A stretch of DNA of 21,382 nucleotides. Origin: an uncultured Prevotella sp. Lineage in GTDB: Bacteria; Bacteroidota; Bacteroidia; Bacteroidales; Bacteroidaceae. Position 1 is the stretch's first letter; every line of letters starts with the position of its first letter. The notes below the pieces were generated by a model. It worked only from the letters and a program-made list of their open reading frames with translations. It did not search any database and had not been told where the DNA came from. Shown here one piece after another: positions 1 to 7,526 of this stretch. Location: positions 1-21,382 of the forward strand of contig URYG01000027.1 in assembly GCA_900551985.1 (NCBI GenBank). The letters are read 5' to 3'. The position numbers and the translations under genes were made by a program.

Positions 1-528
1 GGCAGTTACTTCCACGAGAAGTTCAAGGGCTTCGACTTCTCCATCATGTTCTACACCAAGAGCGGATTCTGGTCACGCAGCTACTTCCACGAGAAGTTTA
101 TGAAGTATGGCGATCGTGGTAATGCCCACATGAAGTTGGATTACTACATCCCTGCAGGAGCACCTATCATCAATCATGAGACAGGCGAAGTTACAACCGC
201 CACAGAGACCCACTACGGACAGTATCCAAACAACAGCGATACTTCTATGGGTGGTTACTTCTCAGACAAGGGTTCTGCCAAGGGAGAAGGCTTCCGGTAT
301 CAGAAGACCTCTTTCACCAAGGTAAAGAACATCACCTTGGGTTACACCTTGCCAAAGAACGTAGTGAACAAGGCAGGAATCAGAAACCTTCGTGTTTACA
401 TGAATATTCTGAACCCATTCTGCTTCACCAACTACAAGGGCTTCGACCCTGAGTGGGCTTCACAGAACTTGCAGGATGGTGGTCCAGCATCTGTAACCTA
501 TCAGTTTGGTGTTAATTTGAAGTTCTAA
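1..528 (+). CDS. SusC/RagA-family TonB-linked outer-membrane protein, C-terminal part (5' end outside window)
   Basis: The reading frame is open from base 1 to a TAA at 526-528, so this is the last ~175 residues of a gene that starts upstream; the first ATG in the frame (46) is internal. SusC proteins are TonB-dependent 22-stranded outer-membrane barrels that import glycans or peptides with a SusD lid. The fragment shows the typical end of the family: a KVKNITLGYTLP block, then RNLRVYMNILNPF and a final strand ending QFGVNLKF with a terminal Phe, as needed for barrel assembly. A SusD gene follows after 50 bases, which supports the assignment. An oddity is the peptide SYFHEKF, encoded twice 75 bp apart (4-23 and 79-98) with 19 of 20 bases identical. 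The substrate cannot be inferred. Confidence 0.93.
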   Translation, partial: GSYFHEKFKGFDFSIMFYTKSGFWSRSYFHEKFMKYGDRGNAHMKLDYYIPAGAPIINHETGEVTTATETHYGQYPNNSDTSMGGYFSDKGSAKGEGFRYQKTSFTKVKNITLGYTLPKNVVNKAGIRNLRVYMNILNPFCFTNYKGFDPEWASQNLQDGGPASVTYQFGVNLKF

Positions 529-557
529 GCTTCATCCTATCAAGTTCTAAACTTCAT
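520..557 (+). repeat. 16-bp direct repeat, 22-bp period, over the susC stop codon
   Basis: AAGTTCTAAGCTTCAT (520-535) recurs as AAGTTCTAAACTTCAT (542-557) with one mismatch and a 6-bp spacer. The first copy includes the TAA stop of the upstream gene, so the susC-susD spacer looks partly made by a local tandem duplication. No function is visible. Confidence 0.75.
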
Positions 558-578
558 ATATAATTAAAGGAAACAATT

Positions 579-2288
579 ATGAAAAAGATATTATATAGCG
601 TAGCTCTCGCTGCTTGCTGCATGGGCACCATGACTAGCTGTAGCGATTTTCTGGACGCAGAAAACAAGTCGAATGTAAGCGACAAGCAAACATTCGCTAC
701 CAAGGATGGTTTCAACACTTTGGTAAACGACGCCTATCAGCGCCTGCAAGACGTCTATGCGGCTCCTCTGTTCACCAGCTGTTTCTCAACAGGTACAGAT
801 ATGTATGCAGATGCCCGCAACAAGATGAACGAACCATTGAACACTTACGAGACCCTGACTCCTGAGAATAGTGATATTACAGATCTCTATACTTATCTCT
901 ATTCAGGTATCCGTGCAGCCAACTCTGTATCATACTATGCACAGAGTGCCAAGGTTGATGATGCAACAAAGAATAAGCTCGTTGGCGAGGCACGTGTTTT
1001 GGCTGCATACGAGTACTATCTCCTGGTGAACAACTTCGGAGGTGTGCCTATCATGAAGGATTTCCTCACATCTGCTGAAACCGGATATCCTAAGTCTTCT
1101 GCTGCAGACGTATATGCATACATCATCAGCGAACTGGAGGAGGTCATCGGCAAGAATGTACTCGAGGCATCTACTGCTACCAAGGGTGGCGGCCGCATCA
1201 GCCAGGAAACAGCCAAGGCTATCCTTGCCAAGACCTATCTCTCTGCAGCATGGGATCTAGGCAAGCAGGATTACTTTGCCAAGGCAGCTTCACTTGCCGA
1301 CGAGGTGATTGCCGGCAGAAAGCTGACCACACCATTCGCCAACCTCTGGAAGGCTGATGGCTCTGGCGACGACAACGCAGAGTTCCTCTGGGATGTAGAA
1401 TATGATCTGGCAACAGCCAACAATACCACATCAGGTGGTACAGAATGGAGCGGCTACTACTGCAACTATCTGGGTGGAGCCGAGGATCCTATCAAGGCTA
1501 CAACTTCCAGTTATGTACCAACTCTCTATGCCTTGCATTGCTTCCAGAAGGGCGACCAGCGTTACGATGCTACCTTCATGAAGGAATTGCCGGATGTAAA
1601 CAAGGGTAATGCCGCAGGCACAGGCTACTGGACCTGGTATAAGAATGGTGAAAGCCTGAAGGGATATCCTGTAACCCGTTACTATTCTGCATGGTATGAA
1701 ACAGATGCCGACTTTGCAGCATGGAAGGCAGAAGATCCTGCCAACAGAGCGAATACTTACCGCATCCCGATGGATTCAAAGACCAAGGAGGCACAGAATA
1801 TGGATGGCAAGGATATGGATTATTACGACAACCAGCAGTTGGTTTACGGTTCAAATCCTTGCAAGAAGTTTGATGACAGCCAGACTGCTTCTAACCAGAA
1901 GAATACCTGCTATCGCGATATCCATATCATCACATTGCCAGAGATGTATCTCGTAGCAGCAGAGGCTTACCTCAAGGCTGGCGATAACACCAAGGCATTG
2001 GCCCGCCTCAATGAAGTTCACCAGCGTGCAGGTCTTGCTGCACTCACAGGCACAATCACAATCGACAACATTCTTGACGAGAGCGCTTGCGAGAACTTCG
2101 GTAACTGTGCTCGTTGGATGGATCTCCGCAGAACCAAGACATTGGTTGAGCGTTGCACCAAGTATAACTACGAAATGGGAGATAAGGCAGCCCAGTATAT
2201 AGGCGAGAAGCTTCTCCGCCCTATCCCACAAGCTGCCATTGATGCCAACGACCAGTTAAGTTCAGCAGACCAGAATCCTGGTTATTAA
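579..2288 (+). CDS. SusD/RagB-family nutrient-binding outer-membrane lipoprotein
   Basis: This 569-residue protein is the surface glycan-binding partner of the SusC porin encoded just upstream. It starts with a lipoprotein signal peptide: MKK, a hydrophobic stretch, then a lipobox MTSC with the lipidated Cys at residue 21, followed by SDFLDAEN, the usual start of mature SusD proteins. The body has the alpha-helical TPR-like scaffold signatures: ARVLAAYEYYLLVNNFGGVP around residue 145, AKAILAKTYLSAAWDLG around 210, and, near the C terminus, LPEMYLVAAEAYLKAGD plus NFGNCARWMDLRRTK. It ends with the family's RPIPQAAIDAND...QNPGY tail. The length is normal (500-600). An A-rich AAAGGAAAC precedes the ATG. 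A terminator follows within 41 bases, so no enzyme gene is cotranscribed downstream. The ligand is not predictable. Confidence 0.96.
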   Translation: MKKILYSVALAACCMGTMTSCSDFLDAENKSNVSDKQTFATKDGFNTLVNDAYQRLQDVYAAPLFTSCFSTGTDMYADARNKMNEPLNTYETLTPENSDITDLYTYLYSGIRAANSVSYYAQSAKVDDATKNKLVGEARVLAAYEYYLLVNNFGGVPIMKDFLTSAETGYPKSSAADVYAYIISELEEVIGKNVLEASTATKGGGRISQETAKAILAKTYLSAAWDLGKQDYFAKAASLADEVIAGRKLTTPFANLWKADGSGDDNAEFLWDVEYDLATANNTTSGGTEWSGYYCNYLGGAEDPIKATTSSYVPTLYALHCFQKGDQRYDATFMKELPDVNKGNAAGTGYWTWYKNGESLKGYPVTRYYSAWYETDADFAAWKAEDPANRANTYRIPMDSKTKEAQNMDGKDMDYYDNQQLVYGSNPCKKFDDSQTASNQKNTCYRDIHIITLPEMYLVAAEAYLKAGDNTKALARLNEVHQRAGLAALTGTITIDNILDESACENFGNCARWMDLRRTKTLVERCTKYNYEMGDKAAQYIGEKLLRPIPQAAIDANDQLSSADQNPGY

Positions 2289-2328
2289 TAGAATTACCAT
2301 CATATACATACACACTCTATATCAGATT

Positions 2329-2373
2329 AAAGGCTGTATCTTGGAGGTTTATCCTCCGGATACAGCCTTTTTT
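2329..2373 (+). terminator. Rho-independent terminator of the first susCD operon
   Basis: AAAGGCTGTATC (2329-2340) pairs with GATACAGCCTTT (2359-2370). An inner GGAGG/CCTCC stem lies between the arms, and a run of T ends at 2373. It lies 40 bases after the susD stop. Confidence 0.93.
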
Positions 2374-2386
2374 AATCATGTAATTC

Positions 2387-2424
2387 AAGCTTATTCCTTT
2401 TCTTGAAGCTTATTCTTTTTCGTG
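2387..2424. repeat. 19-bp imperfect tandem duplication
   Basis: AAGCTTATTCCTTTTCTTG (2387-2405) is followed directly by AAGCTTATTCTTTTTCGTG (2406-2424), with two mismatches. It lies in the 285-base non-coding gap between two convergent operons, which otherwise holds only their two terminators. Confidence 0.7.
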
Positions 2425-2500
2425 AGGCTTGATCGAATTCATCAAGATACAAAGTACACTACAATCAAGACAATACGTTTTCACCATAAACCGAAGAACA

Positions 2501-2542
2501 CAAAAAATCCCCCTCACTGCTCAACACGAGCCGAAAGGGGGA
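2501..2542 (-). terminator. Terminator of the glycogen-metabolism operon
   Basis: Read on the minus strand, TCCCCCT (2542-2536) pairs with AGGGGGA (2514-2508), and T6 follows. It sits 31 bases past the stop of the GH57-like gene. Confidence 0.85.
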
Positions 2543-2573
2543 CTAAAAGTTATGAGTAATCTAAATTCTAAGC

Positions 2574-4004
2574 TTACTTTTCTTCTGCAGCCTCAGCAGG
2601 CTTAGCTGCCTTCTTGGCTGTAGTTCTCTTGGCTGGTGCCTTCTTGGCAGAAGTCTTCTTGGCAGCTGGCTTCTCAGGCTTCTCTGCACGAAGCTTGGCT
2701 ACCTCCTTCTCAATCTTCTCAATCTTAGCCTGGAGACGGGTAATCTCCTTGTCCTTCATCTCGATTTCCTCATCCTGGTTGGTGATGGTGGTGAGAAGAC
2801 CCTCCAACTGATCATTATCTACATCAGCAGGATAGAGATCGTTTACTCGGTTGATGAAGTCACCAAGAATATTCATATAGTTGGTGAAGGCATCGAATGG
2901 GCTGGCATAGATACCTCTGTCAAGACCTACGTTGCTAGGCTTGGTGGTCATGAAGCGGAAGTTATTGCTAGCCTGGAGATAATCCCAGTCCTGATTGATA
3001 CGTGGATCATTGGCGATACGTACACGGTCAGCTACGCTATAAAGCTTGTTGAAAGCCTCGCGCTGCATTGGGTTACCGAGCCAAGAACTTACGTCACGCT
3101 CCTCATCTACCCAACTCAATGTATCAGGTACATTGATCTCGCCAACAGACTTGATCTTCTTGCAGATCTCTGTAGGAGTAGAGAAAGTAATGCCACGCTG
3201 CTTAGCGCACTCTGGCAAAGCCTTCATAAACTCAAGGATATTGCTAGACAATGGCTGAGCAATACCAAGAGCCGACAACTCCATGAAGATATTGATAACC
3301 TGCTCCTCCTCTGGGAAGGAAGCAATGTCGTTCATATAGTTATCTGCGAAGAGTGGATAACCCTCCCAGTCGCTGTTGGCGAAACGCAAAGAGATATCAT
3401 CGCTCAGACGTACATCACGAAGCAAGAGCTTGAGCTTTGGATTCATCGCACAGTGATATACATAGTGTGGTGACTTCCAACCCAATACGTGCTTAGCACC
3501 TTCGGTAAGCATACCCACGAAGTCCATATCAGCTACAGTAGCACCAATCTCATCGCTGTAGATGAGAGAAGAATTGCGGAGTACGGTAGGCTTCTTGCCG
3601 AAGTACTCTTCAATCTTTGTGCACTGGCGCTTCACCTCAGACTTGAAGGTCTCCTCGTTGACGAGAGAAGAAAGACCATGAGAATAAGGCTCAGCGAGGA
3701 ACTCTACACAACCGGTCTGGTTCAATTCCTGCAACTTCTCCAGAACCTGAGGAGCGTGAAGCTCCAACTGCTCCATACCCACACCAGAGAGCGAGAAGGC
3801 AACCTTGAAATACTGACCGCTCTTCTCAATCATCTCCTGGATAGCATTGAGTGCAGGCATGTAAGAGCGCTCTGCAATGTCGTTGATGCTACGCTCATTC
3901 TCATAATCATCATAGTAATAATGATCAGTACCGATATCGAAGAAGCGGTAGCGTTTCAGATGGGTAATCTGATGTATCTCGAAATATAAACAAATTGTTT
4001 TCAT
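2574..4004 (-). CDS. GH57-family alpha-amylase-like protein, apparently lacking both catalytic residues
   Basis: This 476-residue protein has the GH57 (beta/alpha)7 barrel signatures: EIHQITHL at residues 9-16, FSLSGVGMEQLE around 70-81, GCVEFLAEPYSHGLSSL around 98-114, and LTEGAKHVLGWKSP around 166-179. True GH57 alpha-amylases carry the nucleophile in an RNTELIYS block; here the block reads RNSSLIYS, with Ser146 where the Glu should be. The acid/base motif FMDYETFGEH reads FMELSALGIA, with Glu242 in place of Asp. From family knowledge, catalytically altered 'alpha-amylase-like' GH57 homologues are known from Bacteroides and Prevotella. After about residue 400 there is a coiled-coil stretch (to ~441) and a Lys/Ala/Pro-rich basic tail (443-476). 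It is the last gene of the operon, 72 bases after the transferase. I infer a binding or scaffolding role in alpha-glucan metabolism rather than hydrolysis. Confidence 0.88.
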   Translation of the reverse strand: MKTICLYFEIHQITHLKRYRFFDIGTDHYYYDDYENERSINDIAERSYMPALNAIQEMIEKSGQYFKVAFSLSGVGMEQLELHAPQVLEKLQELNQTGCVEFLAEPYSHGLSSLVNEETFKSEVKRQCTKIEEYFGKKPTVLRNSSLIYSDEIGATVADMDFVGMLTEGAKHVLGWKSPHYVYHCAMNPKLKLLLRDVRLSDDISLRFANSDWEGYPLFADNYMNDIASFPEEEQVINIFMELSALGIAQPLSSNILEFMKALPECAKQRGITFSTPTEICKKIKSVGEINVPDTLSWVDEERDVSSWLGNPMQREAFNKLYSVADRVRIANDPRINQDWDYLQASNNFRFMTTKPSNVGLDRGIYASPFDAFTNYMNILGDFINRVNDLYPADVDNDQLEGLLTTITNQDEEIEMKDKEITRLQAKIEKIEKEVAKLRAEKPEKPAAKKTSAKKAPAKRTTAKKAAKPAEAAEEK

Positions 4005-4039
4005 ACTTTGAACTTTAAATTTTGAACTTTGAACTTTAT
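4005..4039. repeat. Heptamer array (ACTTTGA-type), five units
   Basis: Five head-to-tail 7-bp units (ACTTTGA, ACTTTAA, ATTTTGA, ACTTTGA, ACTTTAT) fill the spacer just upstream of the GH57-like start codon, within the operon. A related short ACTTTGAACTTTTAAC occurs at 9232-9247, and a similar period-7 array lies upstream of guaA. Confidence 0.8.
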
Positions 4040-4076
4040 GATTAGCCCTTTAACATTTAACAGTAAATATTAAACA

Positions 4077-5345
4077 TTACTTCCATCCTAGAGTCTTGAG
4101 ATAGAGATCCTTGATGCGGGCTCCCACTTTCTCCCAGGTAATCTGATCTACTTCCTTTCTGCCTTCCTCTGAGAGATAATCGAAAAGACTCTCGTTGTGG
4201 CAGATGCTGTAGATAGCATCGGCAAGGGCATGGATATCCCAGTAATCTACCTTGATACAGTTGGTGAGGATTTCACCGCAACCACTCTGCTTGGAGATGA
4301 TAGTAGGTGTACCACACTGCATAGCCTCCAGAGGAGAGATACCGAATGGCTCACTCACGGATGGCATTACATATACATCACTGTCCTTCAGGCACTCATA
4401 TACCTGCTTGCCTCGCATGAAGCCAGGGAAGTGGAAACGGTCGGCAATACCTCTTTCGGCTGCCAGATAAATCATCTGATCCATCATATCGCCCGAACCT
4501 GCCATGCAGAAACGCACGTTGCGGGTACGATGCAATACCATGTTGGCTGCCTCTACGAAATACTCAGGACCCTTCTGCATGGTGAGACGTCCCAGGAAGG
4601 TTACCACCTTCTCCTTACCCTTATGGTCTGGGCGTGGGATGTCCTGCCACTCCTGCTTCAGTGGATACACCGCATTGTGCATGGCGAAGCACTTGCGTGG
4701 ATCCTGGTGATACTGGTTGATCACGGTCTGACGGGTCAACTCAGATACACACATGATGCAGTCGGCATTGTCCATACCGTCCTTCTCGATAGCATATACG
4801 GTAGGGTTCACCTTACCACGGCTACGGTCGAAATCGGTAGCATGTACATGGATGCACAATGGCTTGCCACTCACTCGCTTGGCATGAATACCAGCAGGGA
4901 ATGTCAACCAGTCGTGGGCGTGGATAATATCAAATTCTTCGCTACGGGCTACAACGCCAGCAATGATGCTGTAGTTGTTAATCTCGTCGTGGAGATTAGA
5001 TGGATAACCGCCGGCAAAGTCCATACAGCCGAGGTCATTCACGTTCATATAATTAAAGTCGGCATAGATGTGGTCACGGTAGCGGAAATAGTCATCAGGA
5101 TTCATGATGTTGCCCACACGCTGCTGCACATAGTCATGATTGACGTCGCGCCAGGCGATAGGCACACTGTTCATAGCCACAAATTTACATGCACTGCGGT
5201 CCTCATCACCGAAAGGATGAGGCAGACACAATGTGATATCGACATCTCCCTGGGCATGCAAGCCCTGGGTGATACCAAAGTTGGCAGTAGCCAAGCCACC
5301 AAATACGTGAGGAGGATACTCCCATCCAAACATTAATACTTTCAT
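4077..5345 (-). CDS. GT-B glycosyltransferase, glycogen-synthase-like (GT4/GT5 type)
   Basis: This 422-residue cytoplasmic retaining glycosyltransferase probably elongates alpha-1,4-glucan from a nucleotide sugar. The N-terminal Rossmann lobe begins MKVLMFGWEYPPHVFGGLAT, where the GGL loop (16-18) corresponds to the donor-binding KxGGL region of glycogen synthases. HAHDW follows at 142-146. The C-terminal lobe opens with VVTFLGRLTMQKGPEYFVEA around 247-265 and holds the E-x7-E signature EPFGISPLE with Glu332 and Glu340. The length is shorter than classic bacterial GlgA (~480). It lies between a debranching enzyme (17-base gap upstream) and a GH57-like protein, the usual Bacteroidota glycogen cluster, which supports a glycogen role. 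GT4 versus GT5 membership and the donor (ADP- or UDP-glucose) cannot be settled here. Confidence 0.9.
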   Translation of the reverse strand: MKVLMFGWEYPPHVFGGLATANFGITQGLHAQGDVDITLCLPHPFGDEDRSACKFVAMNSVPIAWRDVNHDYVQQRVGNIMNPDDYFRYRDHIYADFNYMNVNDLGCMDFAGGYPSNLHDEINNYSIIAGVVARSEEFDIIHAHDWLTFPAGIHAKRVSGKPLCIHVHATDFDRSRGKVNPTVYAIEKDGMDNADCIMCVSELTRQTVINQYHQDPRKCFAMHNAVYPLKQEWQDIPRPDHKGKEKVVTFLGRLTMQKGPEYFVEAANMVLHRTRNVRFCMAGSGDMMDQMIYLAAERGIADRFHFPGFMRGKQVYECLKDSDVYVMPSVSEPFGISPLEAMQCGTPTIISKQSGCGEILTNCIKVDYWDIHALADAIYSICHNESLFDYLSEEGRKEVDQITWEKVGARIKDLYLKTLGWK

Positions 5346-5362
5346 ATAGCGTCCTCCTTATA

Positions 5363-7306
5363 TTAATATTGATACTTTTCTAGTAATTCGAGCGCACGGA
5401 GAATCTCTGCCACGTTCATGGCGAAAGATATGGCGCCGCGACCTGAGAATGGTGGGTTGCCATCGAAGAGCTCACTGATAGTACCAAGGCAGTGATAAGA
5501 CATTTCGTCGTCGTAACCTACCATCTGGCGCTCAACGAAACTCAAGCGGGTACGCTTGTAGAGTTTCAAGCTTGCCTCCATATAGAAACCACCCAGCCAT
5601 GGCCATGCTGTTCCCTGATGGTAAGCATAGTCGCGCTGTGTCTGAGGACCTACATAGATAGGGTTGTAACCGCCACTCTTAGGTGAGAGTGAGCGCAATC
5701 CCTTAGGTGTAAGGAGTTCGCGGGTACAGATATCGAGTACCTTCTTCTTCTGGTCTTGTGACAATGGAGAATAATCGAATGCCACTGGGAAGATCATATT
5801 TGGTCGAACACTCCAATCCATCATGTTGCCATCTACATAGTCGTAGAGATAGCCATATTCATTGAGGAATGTATCAACGAACGACTTCTTGGTAACCTCA
5901 GCCTGAGCCAGCAATTCCTGCTGTGCATCCTCTTCGCCAGCTGTTCCTGCCAAAGCGGCACAGAAACACAAAGCGTTATACCACAGAGCATTGAACTCTA
6001 CGATATATCCGGTACGAGGCACTACAGGGCGGCCATTAGCCGTAGAGTTCATCCAGGTTACGGCCTTGTCCTTGCCATTGGTATAGAGCAAGCCGTTCTC
6101 CATCAACTCCAGGTTAGGGTGCTTGTTGTCTCTGATGAAATTGATGACATCCTTGATAAACTGGCCATACTTCTTGTGGCACTCCTCCTTAGAGGTCTCC
6201 TTGGCATACTGCTGAAGAGCCCAGACAGCCCAAAGAGGTACGTCAGGCATCTCGATTTCTGTAATATGAGTGGTAAGAGGCTTACCCTCCATAAACTCAT
6301 AGTATCCGCGCATAGCAGTCTGCATTACCAGCTCGAAGTAATCATTCTCCTCGATAGAGAGAGTAAGACCTGGGAGCGAAATGAATGTATCACGGGCACG
6401 GCACTTGAACCATGGATAACCAGCCTGAATGTAGCGGTCGTCGTTCTTTTCACGGCGATGGAACTGATGTGCAGCATTCACCAGGCAATGGAAGAAATTA
6501 TCGCGTGGTGAACGTTCATCCACCTCTTTATCAAAGAGTTTCTTCAAGCCGGTAGTCTTGATTTCAGATGTAGCTGCAGCAAAGACGATAGACTCGCCTT
6601 TCTTGATATCCATCTCGAAATATCCTGGCACATAGAGGTCTTCATTAGAAGCATAACCTCTCTCCTGCTCCTTAGGATATTCCACACCACGATACCAATC
6701 TGGGCAGAATTTAAACTCGTTCTTCTTTGAGAACTGCATGTAGAGGTCTGGATAACCAGCATACATACATGTCTTAATTCCGTTGTCAACACCAGAGTAG
6801 TCACGAGATGCGGTTGCATTCTCATGGGTAAACTGACGCACGCTGCGGAACGCCAAGAAAGGACGGAAACGAAGAGTAGTGGCAGAATGACCGTCAACCA
6901 GCGTATAGCGGATCAGGATTCGATCTTCATAATGCTGGAAAACTACCTCTTTCTTGAGGATCACACCACCCACGCGGTAAAGTGTAGTAGGCACCTTATC
7001 GCAATCAAACTCACGAATGTACTTATGGCCCAACGGACTGAAGTTGTTGCCCTGGTACTTATGCAGACCAAGATTGAATTCAGCACCATGCTGAATCACC
7101 GTAACATCCAGAGAACTCAGGAGAACATGGTTGTCGTCGTCCAGTTCAGGAACCGGTACAACCAGAAGTCCGTGATACTTACGGATATTACAGTCTACTA
7201 TCGTTGAGCACGAATATGCGCCCGAACGATTAGTCCTTAACAACTCTTTCGGCAATGACTCTTGTAAGTTGGTCATCAGGGCCTTTTCGAATTTTAGATA
7301 ACTCAT
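5363..7306 (-). CDS. Glycogen debranching enzyme (amylo-alpha-1,6-glucosidase)
   Basis: This 647-residue enzyme hydrolyses alpha-1,6 branch glucosyls in glycogen-like polymers. The N-terminal bacterial GDE domain (~20-250) shows NRSGAYSCSTIVDCNIRKYH from residue 26, the standard entry signature. The C-terminal (alpha/alpha)6 catalytic domain (~270-645) shows CRARDTFISLPGL with Asp306, GTAWPWLGGFYMEA, and ISELFDGNPPFSGRGAISFA with the expected late Glu, so the active site looks intact. It is the first gene of the operon, with a good promoter (7354-7384) about 45 bases upstream giving a short leader. Only 17 bases separate it from the transferase. It faces away from the Crp/Fnr-type gene across a shared 220-base regulatory gap. 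Confidence 0.94.
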   Translation of the reverse strand: MSYLKFEKALMTNLQESLPKELLRTNRSGAYSCSTIVDCNIRKYHGLLVVPVPELDDDNHVLLSSLDVTVIQHGAEFNLGLHKYQGNNFSPLGHKYIREFDCDKVPTTLYRVGGVILKKEVVFQHYEDRILIRYTLVDGHSATTLRFRPFLAFRSVRQFTHENATASRDYSGVDNGIKTCMYAGYPDLYMQFSKKNEFKFCPDWYRGVEYPKEQERGYASNEDLYVPGYFEMDIKKGESIVFAAATSEIKTTGLKKLFDKEVDERSPRDNFFHCLVNAAHQFHRREKNDDRYIQAGYPWFKCRARDTFISLPGLTLSIEENDYFELVMQTAMRGYYEFMEGKPLTTHITEIEMPDVPLWAVWALQQYAKETSKEECHKKYGQFIKDVINFIRDNKHPNLELMENGLLYTNGKDKAVTWMNSTANGRPVVPRTGYIVEFNALWYNALCFCAALAGTAGEEDAQQELLAQAEVTKKSFVDTFLNEYGYLYDYVDGNMMDWSVRPNMIFPVAFDYSPLSQDQKKKVLDICTRELLTPKGLRSLSPKSGGYNPIYVGPQTQRDYAYHQGTAWPWLGGFYMEASLKLYKRTRLSFVERQMVGYDDEMSYHCLGTISELFDGNPPFSGRGAISFAMNVAEILRALELLEKYQY

Positions 7307-7353
7307 AGATCTATATTAAGGTTTTAATATTTGTTGACTATATTTATTGCATT

Positions 7354-7384
7354 CAAAGGTACGGCTTTTTTGCGGGAAGACAAA
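7354..7384 (-). promoter_or_regulatory. Bacteroidota-type promoter of the glycogen operon
   Basis: On the minus strand TTTG (7384-7381), 19 bases, then TACCTTTG (7361-7354) match the -33/-7 consensus TTTG-N19-21-TAnnTTTG. The expected transcript start is near 7349, about 43 bases before the ATG. Confidence 0.82.
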
Positions 7385-7453
7385 GGAAAAAGTGACACAA
7401 TTTTAGAAAATCTTACTTTTGTATGTTATAAAACATATTTTTAGCGTTTTTTA

Positions 7454-7485
7454 TTGAGTTATATCAAAAAAATTGTGTAATTTTG
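7454..7485 (+). promoter_or_regulatory. Bacteroidota-type promoter of the Crp/Fnr-type regulator
   Basis: TTG (7454-7456), 21 bases, then TAATTTTG (7478-7485). The expected start is near 7490, which places the TTG codon at 7473 upstream of the RNA and rules it out as the translation start. Confidence 0.75.
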
Positions 7486-7526
7486 CAACCGAATTAATAA
7501 AGTTGTGCAAAATTAGAAGAACGATA

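Noticed and set aside
3489..3989. 166-codon plus-strand frame opposite the GH57-like gene
   Set aside because: It is a shadow frame. The minus-strand gene has family motifs along its whole length.
4197..5336. Long open frame (379 codons) on the plus strand opposite the glycosyltransferase
   Set aside because: It is fully antisense to a gene with clear GT-B motifs, has low-complexity His/Thr/Val composition, and has no promoter or family signature. It is a codon-bias shadow.
7473..7526. TTG start adding 18 residues to the Crp/Fnr-type regulator
   Set aside because: The -7 box at 7478-7485 lies inside the extension, so it would not be transcribed from that promoter.
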